From the NCBI GenBank assembly GCA_037127315.1, contig JBBBDQ010001287.1:4852501-4916500 (forward strand): 64,000 nt of DNA, read 5' to 3'. Shown here one piece after another: positions 43,201-55,479 of the stretch (position 1 is its first letter; each line of letters starts with the position of its first letter). The notes under the pieces were generated by a model. That model did no database searches, had not been told where the DNA came from, and saw only the letters and a list, made by a program, of their open reading frames with translations. The position numbers and the translations under genes were made by a program. Origin of the DNA: Ascarosepion bandense (taxonomy: Eukaryota > Mollusca > Cephalopoda > Sepiida > Sepiidae).

Positions 43201-45380
43201 AAGAGGAATAGATAGAAAAAGAAAGAGAGGGAAGGCAGAGAGAGTAAGGAATGATATGATGTTATAAATGAAGAAGAAAGAGAAAGAGGAATAGATAGAG
43301 AAAGAAAGAGAGAGAAGGCAGAGAGAGTAAGGAAATGATATGATGTTATAAATGAAGAAGAAAGAGAAAGAGGAATAGATAGAAAAAGAAAGAGAGGGAA
43401 GGTAGACAGAGTAAGGAAATGATATGATGTTATAAATGAAGAAGAAAGAGAAAGAGTAATAGATGGAAAAAAAGTGAGGGAAGCCAGAGAGAGTAAGGAA
43501 TGATATGATGTTATAAATGAAGAAGAAAGAGAAAGAGGAATAGAGCGAAAAAGAAAGAGAGGGAAGGCAGAGAGAGTAAGGAAATAATATGATGTTATAA
43601 ATGAAGAAGTAAGAGAAAGAGGAATAGATAGAAAAAGAAAGATAGGGAAGGCAGTGAGAGTTAGGGAATGATATGATGTTAAGAATGAAGAAGAGTGAGA
43701 GAGAAGAATAGATAGAAAACGAAAGAGAGAGAAGGCAGAGAGAGTAAGGAATGATATGATGTTATAAATGAAGAATAAAGAGAAAGAGGAATAGATAGAA
43801 AAAGAAAGAGAGGGAAGGCAGAGAGAGAGTAAGGAAATGATATGATGTTATAAATGAAGAAGAAAGAGAAAGAGGAATAAATAGAAAAAGAAAGAGAGGA
43901 AAGGCAGAGAGAGTAAGGAATGATATGATGTTATAAATGAAGAAGAAAGAGAAAGAGGAATAGATGGAAAAAGAAAGAGAGGGAAGGCAGAGAGAGTAAG
44001 GAAATGATATGATGTTATAAATGAAGAAGAAAGAGAAAGAGGAATACATAGAAAAAGAAAGAGAGAGAAGGCAGAGAGGGTAAGGAAATGATATGATGTT
44101 ATAAATGAAGAAGAAAGAGAAAGAGGAATACATAGAAAAAGAAAGAGAGGGAAGGCAGAGAGAGTAAGGAATGATATGATGTTATAAATGAAGAATAAAG
44201 AGAATGAGGAATAGATAGAAAAAGAAAGAGAGGGAAGGCAGAGAGAGTTAGGAAATGATATGATGTTATAAATGAAGAAGAAAGAGAAAGAGGAATAGAT
44301 AGAAAAAGAAAGAGAGGAAGGCAGAGAGAGTAAGGAAATGATATGATGTTATAAATGAAGAAGAAAAAGAAAGAGGAATACATAGAAAAAGAAAGAAAGG
44401 GAAGGCAGAGAGAGTAAGGAAATGATATGATGTTATAAATGAAGAAGAAAGAGAAAGAGGAATAGATAGAAAAAGAAAGAGAGGGAAGGCAGAGAGAGTT
44501 AGGAAATGATATGATGTTATAAATGAAGAAGAAAGAGAAAGAGGAATAGATAAAAAAAGAAAGAGAGCGAAGGCAGAGAGAGTAAGGAAATGATATGATG
44601 TTATAAATGAAGAAGAAAGAGAAAGAGGTATAGATAGAAAAAGAAAGAGAGGGAAGGCAGAGAGAGTAAGGAAATGATATGATGTTATAAATGAAGAAGA
44701 AAGAGAAAGAGGAATAGATAGAAAAAGAATGAGAGGGAAGGCAGAGAGAGTTAGGTAATGATATGATGTTATAAATGAAGAAGAAAGAGAAAGAGGAATA
44801 GATAGAAAAAGAAAGATAGGGAAGGCAGAGAGAGTTAGGGAATGATATGATGTTAAGAATGAAGAAGAGTGAGAAAGAGGAATAGATAGAAAAAGAAAGA
44901 CAGGGAAGGCAGAGCGAGTAAGTATAAGATATGATGTTATAAATTAAGAAGAAATAGAAAGAGGAATAGATAGAAAAAGAAAGAGAGGGAAGGCAGAGAG
45001 AGTTAGGAAATGATATGATGTTATAAATGAAGAAGAAAGAGAAAGAGGAATAGATAGAAAAAGAAAGAGAGGGAAGGCAGAGAGAGTTAGGAAATGATAT
45101 GATGTTATAAATGAAGAAGAAAGAGAAAGAGGAATAGATAGAAATGAAAGAGAGGGAAGGCAGAGAGAGTTAGGGAATGATATGATGTTATGAATGAAGA
45201 AGAAAGAGAAAGCGGAATAGATAGAAAAAGAAAGAGAGGCAAGGCAGAGAGAGTTAGGAAATGATATGATGTTATAAATGAAGAAGAAAGAGAAAGAGGA
45301 ATACATAGAAAAAGAAAGAGAGGGAAGGCAGAGAGAGTTAGGGAATGATATGATGTTAAGAATGAAGAAGAGTGAGAAAA
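37256..45380. repeat. 84 bp purine satellite, about 97 copies
   Basis: The unit carries TGATATGATGTTATAAATG, AAGAAGAAAGAGAAAGAGG, AATAGATAGAAAAAG, AAAGAGAGGGAAGGCAGAG and AGAGTAAGGAAA. Some units lose one A (AAGGAATGAT) or use TACATAG for TAGATAG. The monomer is homologous to those of the 167 bp array. Reading frames on the minus strand simply repeat the array. Confidence 0.95.
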
Positions 45381-45999
45381 AAAGAGAGAGGAAGAAATGG
45401 GGAATGCAGTAGAAAAGAAAAATGAATAAAAAAGAAAAAATATCGATTAATGAAAAACGTCGAAGAAAGATGAGAACGAATTTAAGAGAAAGCTAGAAGA
45501 ATTAGTTAAAAAGAGAGAAAAAGAAAGAAGGAGATAAATGAAAAAATATTGAAAAAGAAGTGCAAATTGAAAAATGAAGATACGTGAAGATGACACTAAA
45601 GAAAATAAAAATGAAGAAAAAAGAAAAATATCGATGAATGAAAAACGTCGAAAAAATATGAGAATGCAAAGTAGAGTGAGAGAGGGAGGGGGATGAGACG
45701 ATAAAAAAAAATACAGTTTAAATTTATAAAAATGCATAAAAAACTGCTACGGAAAAAAGAGAGAAGGAAGAAGTTGGGGAATGCGATAGAAAATAAAAAT
45801 GAAGGAAAAAAAGGAAAATATCGATGAATGAAAAACGTCGAAGAATGAATTTAAGAGAAAGCTAGAAGAATTAGTTAAAAAGAAAGAAACTGAAAGCGGG
45901 AAAATAGAAATAGACAAAAGAAAAATTATTGAAAAAAAAGAAGAGCAGTATGATAAATGAAGATATGTGAAGATTATATTGAAGAGGAATATCACAGAA
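45381..45999. repeat. degenerate purine-rich repeats, ~370 bp direct duplication
   Basis: TATCGATTAATGAAAAACGT with the following TTTAAGAGAAAGCTAGAAG (about 45440-45500) recurs at about 45815-45870 and partly at 45630. No gene. Confidence 0.75.
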
Positions 46000-46600
46000 T
46001 AGAGAGAGAAGGAGTGAGAGTGAAGAAAGAAAAGTAGAGAGAGAGAAGGAGTAAGAGTGAAGAAAGGAAAATAGAAAGAGAGAAGGAGAGAGTGAAGAAA
46101 GAAAAGTGAGAGAGAGAGAAGGAGTGAGAGTGAAGAAAGAAAAGTAGAGAGAGAGAAGGAGTGAGAGTGAAGAAGAAAAGTAGAGAGAGAGAAGGAGTGA
46201 GAGTGAAGAAAGAAAAGTAGAGAGAGAGAAGGAGTGAGAGTGAAGAAAGAAAAGTAGAGAGAGAGAAGGAGTGAGAGTGAAGAAAGAAAAGTAGAGAGAG
46301 AGAAGGAGTGAGAGTGAAGAAAGAAAAGTAGAGAGAGAGAAGGAGTGAGAGTGAAGAAAGAAAAGTAGAGAGAAAGAAGGAGTGAGAGTGAAGAAAGAAA
46401 AGTAGAGAGAGAGGAGTGAGAGTGAAGAAAGAAAAGTAGAGAGAGAGAAGGAGTGAGAGTGAAGAAAGAAAAGTAGAGAGAGAGAGAAGGAATGAGAGTG
46501 GAGAAAGAAAAGTAGAGAGAGAGAAGGAGTGAGAGTGGGGAAAGGAAAGTAGAGAGAGAGAAGGAGTGAGAGTGGAGAAAGAAAAGTAGAGAGAGAGATA
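46000..46600. repeat. 37 bp purine minisatellite, about 16 copies
   Basis: Unit AGAGAGAGAGAAGGAGTGAG followed by AGTGAAGAAAGAAAAGT. Small indels (for example the shortened unit near 46405) do not destroy the period. The minus-strand 334-codon frame (46751-45747) is the translation of this repeat, not a gene. Confidence 0.93.
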
Positions 46601-46889
46601 GAGGGTGGAGAGAGGATGATATCGATAAAGAAAAACTGTTTAAATTTTTTAAAAATGCGTAAGAAACTGCAACGGAAATAAAAGAGAGAGAAAAAAGCGG
46701 GAAAACGCAGTAGAAGATCAAAAATAAAAATAAAAAAATGAAAAATAACAATGAATGAAAAATGTTTCAGAAAAATAATAATGATTTATAACAGTGGATT
46801 TCGTTTGTTTTTTTTCAGTCTTATATCTTCTCATTCACTCTATTTTAACTTTTCATTCTTCACTCTCACTCATTCGCTCTCTCCTCAGT
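46601..46889. other. array edge, A-rich to T-rich switch
   Basis: Purine-rich to about 46770, then TTTGTTTTTTTTCAG and CT-rich sequence. Nothing coding. Confidence 0.5.
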
Positions 46890-47195
46890 GTTCCTGGGCA
46901 TGACGGTAAACTGCATCCGGCAGCAGGCCTCTGATTGGGAGGTTGTGAGGAGCACGGAACAACCTCTTAGTTGTTGTTTTTCTCAGGTCAACCCTGACCC
47001 GGAGTGGTTCCAGCTATGGGTAATCAGTTAACCTCCAAACTGGGGTCAAAACTCTATGAAAGTATAAAAATACACTTTTATAGAAATATATACATAAAAA
47101 TAGACATTTATAGAAAAATATATATTTTTGAAGGAAAAATATTGCTAACAACACATTTTTGAAGGAAAAATATTACCAACAATACATTTTTACCC
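46890..47195 (-). repeat. B repeat, 3' two-thirds
   Basis: GGGCATGACGGTAAACTGCA through CCAAACTGGGGTCAAAAC and TTTTGAAGGAAAAATATTGC; head missing. Confidence 0.8.
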
Positions 47196-47217
47196 TCTCT
47201 ACCTATGATTCAAATAA

Positions 47218-47375
47218 CAGGAAAGATTGAGTTCTGTAGCCTTGGCTGGCAACCAGTCTACCGCAGAAAGCAATGGCAACTTACTGCGAGATAAACTTCT
47301 GCCCAGTCAGTCATGTCTCTTTCGAGACATGATCGCCCAAAGCGTCTATCACGTATGGCACTTAACTGACTGAAA
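47218..47375 (+). mobile_element. SINE-A, 5'-truncated
   Basis: Begins near AGGAAAGATTGAGTTCTGTA and keeps the CATGTCTCTTTCGAGACATG stem-loop and CTGACTG tail. Confidence 0.8.
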
Positions 47376-47565
47376 TTTTCTGTACGGTGTCCCTTCACTT
47401 AAATCTGTACCTGTTTCAGGAATTCACGCTGGTCGGGGTGAGCCGACCTCCTCCCAAGCGATGGAGAAAGATTCGGAGGGATTTGTTTAAGGGCAGGGTC
47501 CCAAGTCCTACCCTCTATAGACCTCAGGCGTATTTAATTATCCCGAGACAGGGTTGCCAATACCT
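47376..47565. other. unrecognised spacer between SINE-A fragments
   Basis: A 62-codon plus frame overlaps here with no domain. Nothing else seen. Confidence 0.4.
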
Positions 47566-47766
47566 TTTGCAGTAGACTGGTTTCCAGCCAAGGCTATAGA
47601 AGCCAATCTGTCATGTTATTTAACCCATAACTAGAGGCACGGGTAGATTAATACCTTTCCCAAGAATATTAGCGCATAAGTGAATGCAGGACATTTAACT
47701 GGAATTCGAACTCGGCTCCCCGATTTCTCTTTCCGAGCCGATATCCACTGCACCACAACACACATT
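47566..47766 (-). mobile_element. SINE-A, 3'-truncated
   Basis: Minus-strand head with CTGGAATTCGAACTCGGCTC (B box region) and CACTGCACCACAACACACAT (head end on plus strand); 3' stem-loop absent. Confidence 0.8.
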
Positions 47767-48150
47767 CGTCCCTTCAGGACGTAGGCGATCATGGCCCACA
47801 AAAATCCTACTATCACTTGTAGCTTTTAACACCTGGTATTTCTCCTAAACCCTGATCTGCCATCCACTTGCTGAAGCCCATCAAATATGTCACGCGTTGC
47901 CGTCACCTGCCTCATTTTCTCTTTATCAACCTGTTAGTATCAGATTCTCCAAGCCCTACATCTTCATTGTGTATCCCAGAAATTTCAGCTTTTACTTCCT
48001 GATGTTAATTATGTTTCCTTTTCGTTTCCATCTCCTTCAAAACATTGTCGTTGCTCACATGTTCCGTCCATGGAATTCTCAGCATCCTTCTGTAGAACAG
48101 CATTTCGTTTACTTCAAGTCTTTCCTTCAGTTTAGATGAAATATTTCAGT
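47767..48150 (-). pseudogene. RTE-L C-terminal fragment
   Basis: Minus-strand reading yields broken segments matching [42 protein letters not shown] and the final RPEG; several stops and indels. Its 3' end is joined directly to the SINE-A head. Confidence 0.72.
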
Positions 48151-48185
48151 TTCTAAGCTACGCTTATTAGATCACTGCATGGATG

Positions 48186-48266
48186 TTGTGCACCTCGATT
48201 TGATGTAATGGTTAGCCAGCCTTCCTTGCTAGATTAATTAGGACTAAGTAATGAGTTCAATGCGCG
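48186..48266 (+). mobile_element. SINE-C head fragment
   Basis: GATTTGATGTAATGGTTAGC (A-box-like) and GTAATGAGTTCAATGC (B-box-like), then a direct join to SINE-A. Confidence 0.6.
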
Positions 48267-48560
48267 ATGCGGTGCAATGGATATCGGCTCTGAATGGGAA
48301 ATCGAAGAGCCGAGTTCAAATTCCAGGTGAATTCTTTACATTCACTTGCGCACAAGCATCTTTGGGAAAGGTATTAATCCATCTCTTCTCCCTCCAGGTA
48401 TGGGTTAAATAGCAGGACAGATTGGTTTCTATTGCCATGGTTGATTATCAGTCTACCGCTGAATGTAATGGCAACCTAGTGCGGGAAATCTCCTGCTCAG
48501 TCACTCATGTCTCTTTCAAGACATGATCGCTCATGTATTTATCAAGTATGGCCTAAGTTT
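48267..48560 (+). mobile_element. SINE-A, diverged full-length
   Basis: Head GCGGTGCAATGGATATCGGC with GAGTTCAAATTCCAG, middle TATGGGTTAAATAGCAGGAC, stem-loop CATGTCTCTTTCAAGACATG, degraded tail. Confidence 0.8.
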
Positions 48561-48591
48561 TATTCTCATTAGGTGATCCATACATTCGGCC

Positions 48592-49045
48592 TTGTGTTCA
48601 AGATACGTAATTAAAAATACTTTCACGGCTTCTGCTCCGATGAACTTAGCTCACTGGTGCCCACTAGGTACAAACTTGCACGAGATACTAGATTAGCAAA
48701 TAGGTCCCACCCGTTTACAGTGAAACCGATAAAATGTAACCGCAATTTCTACTCCAACAGCTTCTTTTCTCGCACTTACCGCCTGTGGAATTCCCTTCCA
48801 CATACTTGCTTCCCTGACAGCTACAATCTCCAGGGATTTAAATGTAAGGTCAATAGACACCTCCTAACACACTAACTCGCACCCATTTTCTCAAACACTC
48901 TTCCTATCTACCTCCTTACCCGTCTATCACCCTTCTTCTGACATTTCCTATATCTAATCACTCTCTCAGCACCTTCCCCTATGTAACCCCCTGCGCAAGA
49001 GTGGCAGTGGAATGCCTTGCTTGGGGTGAAATGATTTAAAAAAAG
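48592..49045 (+). pseudogene. J-LINE 3' end
   Basis: Encodes FHGFCSDELS, the frame 48657-48875 with RDTRLANRSHPFTVKPIKCN, YRLWNSLPHTCFPDSYNLQ and VNRHLLTH-stop, then a 3' UTR with CTATGTAACCCCCTGCGCAA and CCTTGCTTGGGGTGAAATGA and a short A tail. 5' truncated. Confidence 0.88.
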
Positions 49046-49046
49046 C

Positions 49047-49425
49047 ATGGATGCTGGACAATTCGACCTGGGTTAATAGTTAGCAATCTTGTCTTTCTAG
49101 AACACTTACAGTTGAGTAGTGAGTTTGATCCTCACTGGGTACCTTGTGCCACATCTAAACTACACATAGTAATCCATTACATGGACGATGGGCACTTTGA
49201 ACTTGGTAACAGTTAATAATCTTGTCTCACTAGATTTGTTACGACTGAGTAGCAACTTCGATCCTCACTATACTTTAAGCCTCGTACCACATCTAAGCCA
49301 CGTTTAATAAATCACATCATCGATGTTGGGCTTATTGAACTGATGTAATGATTAGCAAGATTGTCTCGCTGGATCCATTAAAGTAGTGAGTTTGGTACTC
49401 ACTGGGTGCCGTGCTTCCTCGGGCA
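49047..49425 (+). mobile_element. SINE-C tandem trimer
   Basis: The tRNA-like head (variants of TAATAGTTAGCAATCTTGTC) begins near 49070, 49203 and 49340, spaced about 135 bp. Each is followed by a GAGTAGTGAGTTTGATCCTC-type B box and CACATCTAA. Units are diverged from one another, so an old array or serial insertion. Confidence 0.65.
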
Positions 49426-49479
49426 AGAAGAAAATTTCACTATGGCTGCTTCTTTCTCTGGAAAAAATACTGAGAGGAT

Positions 49480-49682
49480 TCTTCTCCGATCACTACATTA
49501 TTTACCTGGGTATGACTATAGACTACATCCGGCAGCAAGGATTCTGATCGGGAGATTAAAGTTTTTGAGGAGCGTGGAACCACATCTTTATTGCAGCTGT
49601 TCCCAAATCCACCCTAACCCGGGCTGGAAGCCCCTGTTAGGCTCCTACCTATGGGTAAACAGTGAATCCCAAAACAGATGAT
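49480..49682 (-). repeat. B repeat 3' part
   Basis: TACATCCGGCAGCAAGGATT, GAGCGTGGAACCACATC, ACCCTAACCCGGGCTGG, CCCCTGTTAGGCTCC match B in reverse. Confidence 0.72.
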
Positions 49683-49844
49683 TAGAGCAACCGGTGTTAA
49701 GAAGCTGTCAGCATCATAAAAATTAACTGGGGTCGATGATATTTAACGACGGTGTTCACATGCCAAACGGTGTTCTCAGTATGAGTTGACTGTATGCGAG
49801 ATAGAAATAAAACAGTGGAATAATCTAAACTTATTTGTAAATAG

Positions 49845-50132
49845 AATTTTGTCTGTGTGTGTGTGTGTCTGTGTGTGTCCGTTACCTATAGACTCCGAAA
49901 CGGCTGAAACTATTTTCTTGAAACTTTACACAGTTGTACTATAAGCGTCAGCGAGTGTTCTTAGCTAGGTTTTGTGACGAGGTACCCCCGATAAATATCG
50001 AAAATCGATAATCGAAAATAGGTTATAAAAGAAGTGGTCCGATTTTAATCAAATTTGATACACTCATAGACAAAGACATAAGAATCGATATTCAGAAGTT
50101 TCAAGGTTGCAGTTCTTACAATAGTGCAGAAA
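49845..50132 (+). mobile_element. Helitron-like 5' type sequence
   Basis: (TG)n, then TCCGTTACCTATAGACTCCG and AAACGGCTGAAAC, a wording often seen in non-autonomous Helitrons of invertebrates; no coding sequence. Lies directly before the related unit at 50133. Confidence 0.45.
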
Positions 50133-50556
50133 ATCGATAATATATATATATATATAAAAGGCAAGATGTTTGTGTGTGTGTCTGTTTATCTGCCTGCATG
50201 TCTGTATTTTTTCAGCCCTTTTATTTTAGTTTTTGCTTTGGGTTTGGCTCTAAGTAGGTATAATTGTAGTTCTTAGTCTCAGCCATGATATCATTTACTC
50301 AGCGGACTTATTTAGCCTTCAAAATTCAGTTTACGACGAAAAAAACTTATTTGATATCGATACCAGGAAATCAAAATTTGACTTACATCCATTCATTTTT
50401 CTTTCAGTCTACGGTTTCGCTTTAACTGGAAACAACTATTGCTTTTTAGTCTTTCGTGCCAACGTCCAAAGAGTCTGAGCTCCAGGACCATGGATTAGTT
50501 TTAAATCTTTCATTACACCCGAGCAACGCCGGTCTATATTGCGAGTATATTCTAGT
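50133..50556 (+). mobile_element. Helitron-like element, second family copy
   Basis: (TA)n, AAAAGGCAAGATGTTTGTG, then ~390 bases closely matching 1845-2223 (GGTTTGGCTCTAAGTAGGTA, TTTGATATCGATACCAGGAA), ending CACCCGAGCAACGCCGGTCT and TTGCGAGT/CTAGT near 50541-50556. Confidence 0.6.
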
Positions 50557-50691
50557 TCAAATTAGTCTGGACAGCCGTTAATTGAGTAATTGTTTCGTAA
50601 AAGCTGGAAACAATAAAAGAATGAATAAACAGAGAGGGGTTTTCCCTTCGACAGCTTAATGCCGGCCAAACCTTCTCTTTTTTGTGACATA

Positions 50692-50825
50692 TATTTATGG
50701 TGACTTCCTAAACTACTCTTCGATGTGGCACAAGGTCGAAAATATTAAATACTAAGCGAGGATAGAACTCACTACTCAGTTACAATAGTGAGACAAGTTT
50801 GGTAACCATTACACCACGTGGAAGT
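50692..50825 (-). mobile_element. SINE-C
   Basis: Plus strand ATGTGGCACAAGGTCGAAAA, GATAGAACTCACTACTCAG and TTGGTAACCATTACACCACG; complete but with a deletion before the head. Confidence 0.7.
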
Positions 50826-51414
50826 GCACAAACGTAGCTAAGTCGTAGCACGTATCTGAAAATATGGAACACCTTGTTGTGGCCTGTTAGGGCCAGGAAG
50901 AAAGAAAAGGTAGGCTGAACTAGTGTATTGGAATAACAGAACATATATACAAAATAAGAGTGTTATCAATCAGCAGATAGAAGTGTCCATCTGAAATGTG
51001 AAGTTACACTGCGTCTCGACTGCCTTTTTTTAGGAAATCTCGCAGGTTAGAATTTATGAAAGAGGAAGAGTTCCTTCCAATGTAGATAGGGCATCATAAC
51101 ACTATCTATCTATCTATTTATCTAGCTAGCTAGCTAGTTATCTGTATCGCTTTGGAAGATCGGGAGTTGTAAGTTAACCTGCTACAATCCGAAATATATT
51201 TTGATTTCAAATAATTCACAAAGGGTTAAGACATAAAAATCTATCAATACAATTGAACTAATTCTCTTCGTCTTAGTTTCTTGTTCATCTTTCGCAAACA
51301 AAGAAGAAGGAAAAAAGACGCACAAGACGAAGAAACAACTAAGACGAAGACAATTAGTTCGAAAGCGATCCCACATCTCCATGCTGACCAGGATAAATGT
51401 TGCTAAACTTCGGA
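50826..51414. other. unrecognised intergenic sequence
   Basis: Contains a short (TATC)/(TAGC) run at 51098-51137. No gene supported. Confidence 0.4.
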
Positions 51415-51910
51415 TATCGATGTGGATTTTACGGTTTATCAACCTCAATGAGTTATTTAATGCCGAAAAGATTTTTACAATAAATTCGTATGAATAGAAT
51501 ATGCATTCTTTTTAAGAAATCAATTTGTATATTGGCTTTGTTTTGCTTTACGGCATATCAAAGTCAATGGGTTATTTAAGGCCGAAAAGATTTTTACAAT
51601 AAATTCGTATGAATAAGAATATGTATTCTTTGTGAGAAACCAGTTTGTAGGTCAGGTTTCATTGACGTATTTTTGTAAAGATGGTTTTGTCGAGAGTCAG
51701 TTACATTACTGGTATATATATTTTTTCTACTGTCATAATATTTTGACCCCAGTTTTTGTGGTTAACTATTTGTCCATAGCTGGGACCCTAACAGGTGCTA
51801 CAACCCCGAGTCAGCGTGAACCTGGGAACAACAACAATTAATAGGTGGTTCCATGCGCAATTCCGGTCCTTGCTGCCGGATGTTATTTATCGTCAAACCC
51901 AAAACACACA
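51415..51910 (+). repeat. B repeat with duplicated head
   Basis: Heads at about 51430 and 51540 (TTTACGGCATATCAAAGTCA, GGTTATTTAAGGCCGAAAAG), about 112 bp apart, then the 3' part from TTTTGACCCCAGTTTTTGTG at 51741 to ATGTTATTTATCGTC near 51895. Confidence 0.7.
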
Positions 51911-53423
<1,513 letters not shown>

Positions 53424-53820
53424 ATACATGGTTCTGTTGTCATTTCGCGCTATCACTCGGTGTGACGTCATAGAACTGCATTGCAAATTTGCGAATTGCG
53501 TTTGTTAGTTTTGGTAATTATTGCCGTTGCTGAGCGGAGTTTTATGTCAACACAAAATAAAATCGTCGGTGATGGTGGATATTACTGTATTACCGTCTTG
53601 GTTACCTCTCTGACGATGGCTCATGTGAGCCGAAAGCTTAGAAACAAATTAATAAAAAATTATCCAAATGTTGGAGAATTTTTGTCTTTATTTTCAACTG
53701 AAATTAAAACCAAAATATGACGTTTAGAACGGGTCATGATTAAACATAATAGACATTCATTGTCTTTTATATTGAACAGTATATGTTTAGAAAATTATTT
53801 GCTGCCTCAATACACTAATA
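53424..53820 (+). repeat. F repeat, copy 2
   Basis: Closely matches 19076-19468 in the same orientation. Hammerhead-like CTGACGATGGCTCATGTGAG-CCGAAAG near 53611-53637, with a complete GGCTCA/TGAGCC stem. An in-frame stop is present where copy 1 stays open. Confidence 0.7.
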
Positions 53821-54039
53821 TATATACAAGGAAGTGAAAGAACAGATAAGTTAAAATACTCTTTATGCATTTTAGAAAAATTGCTCAATACAAAGTCGAG
53901 CTTCATATTGAAAGAATTTTCACCATTTATTTTAAAATATTTCCTGAAGAAAAACAATATTCTTCTGAAACCTGAAAATGTTTGTTTACTGATATAATGC
54001 TTTTATAAACCATTGTAATAAAATTACAATATCTATACA

Positions 54040-54103
<64 letters not shown>
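54040..54103. repeat. (TG)n microsatellite
   Basis: About 30 TG units. Confidence 0.97.
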
Positions 54104-54104
<1 letters not shown>

Positions 54105-54801
54105 TCATTCTTAGCAATGGATTCATTGTTGTCTTTCCACTTCATGTCGGCTGAGAACGTTAGCCTGAGTAGGCGCAATGAGTTATTTTCCTGGAGATTA
54201 GTATGGTAACTGGAATAAAAATAAAAACAAGGGTTAGAGATGAATACGGTCAGGATACTATCGAAATTTAAAGCTGAGCGTCCCTGTATTTTGAACGTTT
54301 CCGAGATAATATTATAACCGGTGTTTCTTTTATATCTTCGACCTCCGCCTTTACCCTTTTTGTGGATATAGTATTTCTTGAAATTTCCTCTTGGAACAAA
54401 ATTCATTATTTAAGAGCCTTTCCATTTTTTAATCATATACAAGCACAAACAGACACCTACACCTACTAATATATATATATATATCTTTTTACTAAATATA
54501 TATGCCTGTCTCTGTCTGAGTGAGTGACGGCTGCCTTAGGCCCGAGCTATTGCGACGGCTCGTAGACGCTACCCGTGGATATAAACAAATGCAAGAACAC
54601 TGTAATTTACTTATTCTGGGTACCTGTCGATCGGTTTATTACCCTGACTCTTGGTACGTTTTTAGTAAAATCCAGAAATGTAATATTTACACTCTGTATG
54701 TCCCTAAAAATGTTACTGAGAACTATATTTAACAAAAATCAAATTTGGCTGCGTTTAGAGGTATTGTACTTTATTTGAATGCTTTAAAACTACACACACA
54801 C

Positions 54802-54855
<54 letters not shown>

Positions 54856-54892
54856 GGAAATAAGTTGTGTGTTTTTATAAATCCATTGGTAA
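54104..54892. other. unrecognised; (TA)n at 54803-54850
   Basis: Two short frames (54520-54732 and 54575-54778) show no domain. 54120-54200 has a worn J-LINE-like phrase on the minus strand (LSADMKWKDNNESIAKN), continuing from LRLLRLTF. Confidence 0.45.
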
Positions 54893-54980
54893 TAGCTTAT
54901 TTCGCGGAGACCGCTCATCAGACCAAATTAAAGACCGCTCATCAGACCAAATTAAAGACCGCTCATCAGACCAAATTCAT
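54893..54980 (-). ncRNA. hammerhead-like core with tandem 24 bp half-repeats
   Basis: Minus strand contains CTGATGAGCGGTCTCCGCGA followed by AAT, matching the hammerhead core CUGAUGA-stem II-GAAA with stem II GCGG/CCGC closed by a UCU loop. GGTCTGATGAGCGGTC is present three times at 24 bp spacing; only the last has the GAAA half. Stems I and III are not convincingly paired, so activity is uncertain. Confidence 0.45.
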
Positions 54981-55479
54981 ACAACAATGAATGGGTTAAA
55001 TTTACCTAGACAAAAAAGAATCATGAAAACATAACAAAAGACAAAGACACACACACACACATATACAGAAATAGAGGTTAAATAACGGGTTGAGGAGGTC
55101 AGATTAACAGTGTTACTTATTATTGGCGTCTGTATTTTATCCCAGACGACAAGATGGCCTTGGCTTAGATTTACAGTGAAAGTTGTTACTGGGGTATCTG
55201 TACCTTGGCTTGAATTTTTGGTTAGCCATTCTCAAATACATGACAGTGAATTTAGGTGTCGTATATTAACCATAAGAATTGAATTGTCAACTTATTCTAT
55301 TAATTCTGACGGTAATAATGATATCTTCATTTTGTACATACTAATTTTATATCGTTTTGATTATGACAATAATATTTTTATCGTGTATGATAGGAATGTT
55401 CCAAAAGGAAAAATTAAGATAAGTGCGAACTATTCTTCCTGACGATACCAATAAAACTATTTCAAAAAACCTATTAGCA
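54981..55479. other. unrecognised; 110-codon frame without domain
   Basis: The plus frame 55110-55442 has no recognised motif and no homologous copy in the window. Not called as a gene. Confidence 0.35.

Noticed and set aside
36985..45306. Many minus-strand frames of 60-262 codons repeating YSSFSFFFIYNIISF
   Set aside because: They are the 84 bp and 167 bp satellite read in different frames; frame changes track 1-base unit variants.
45747..46751. 334-codon minus-strand frame with repeated LSLLFFLHSHS
   Set aside because: Translation of the 37 bp purine minisatellite.
55110..55442. Possible 110-codon gene
   Set aside because: No domain, AT-rich, no supporting copy or context.
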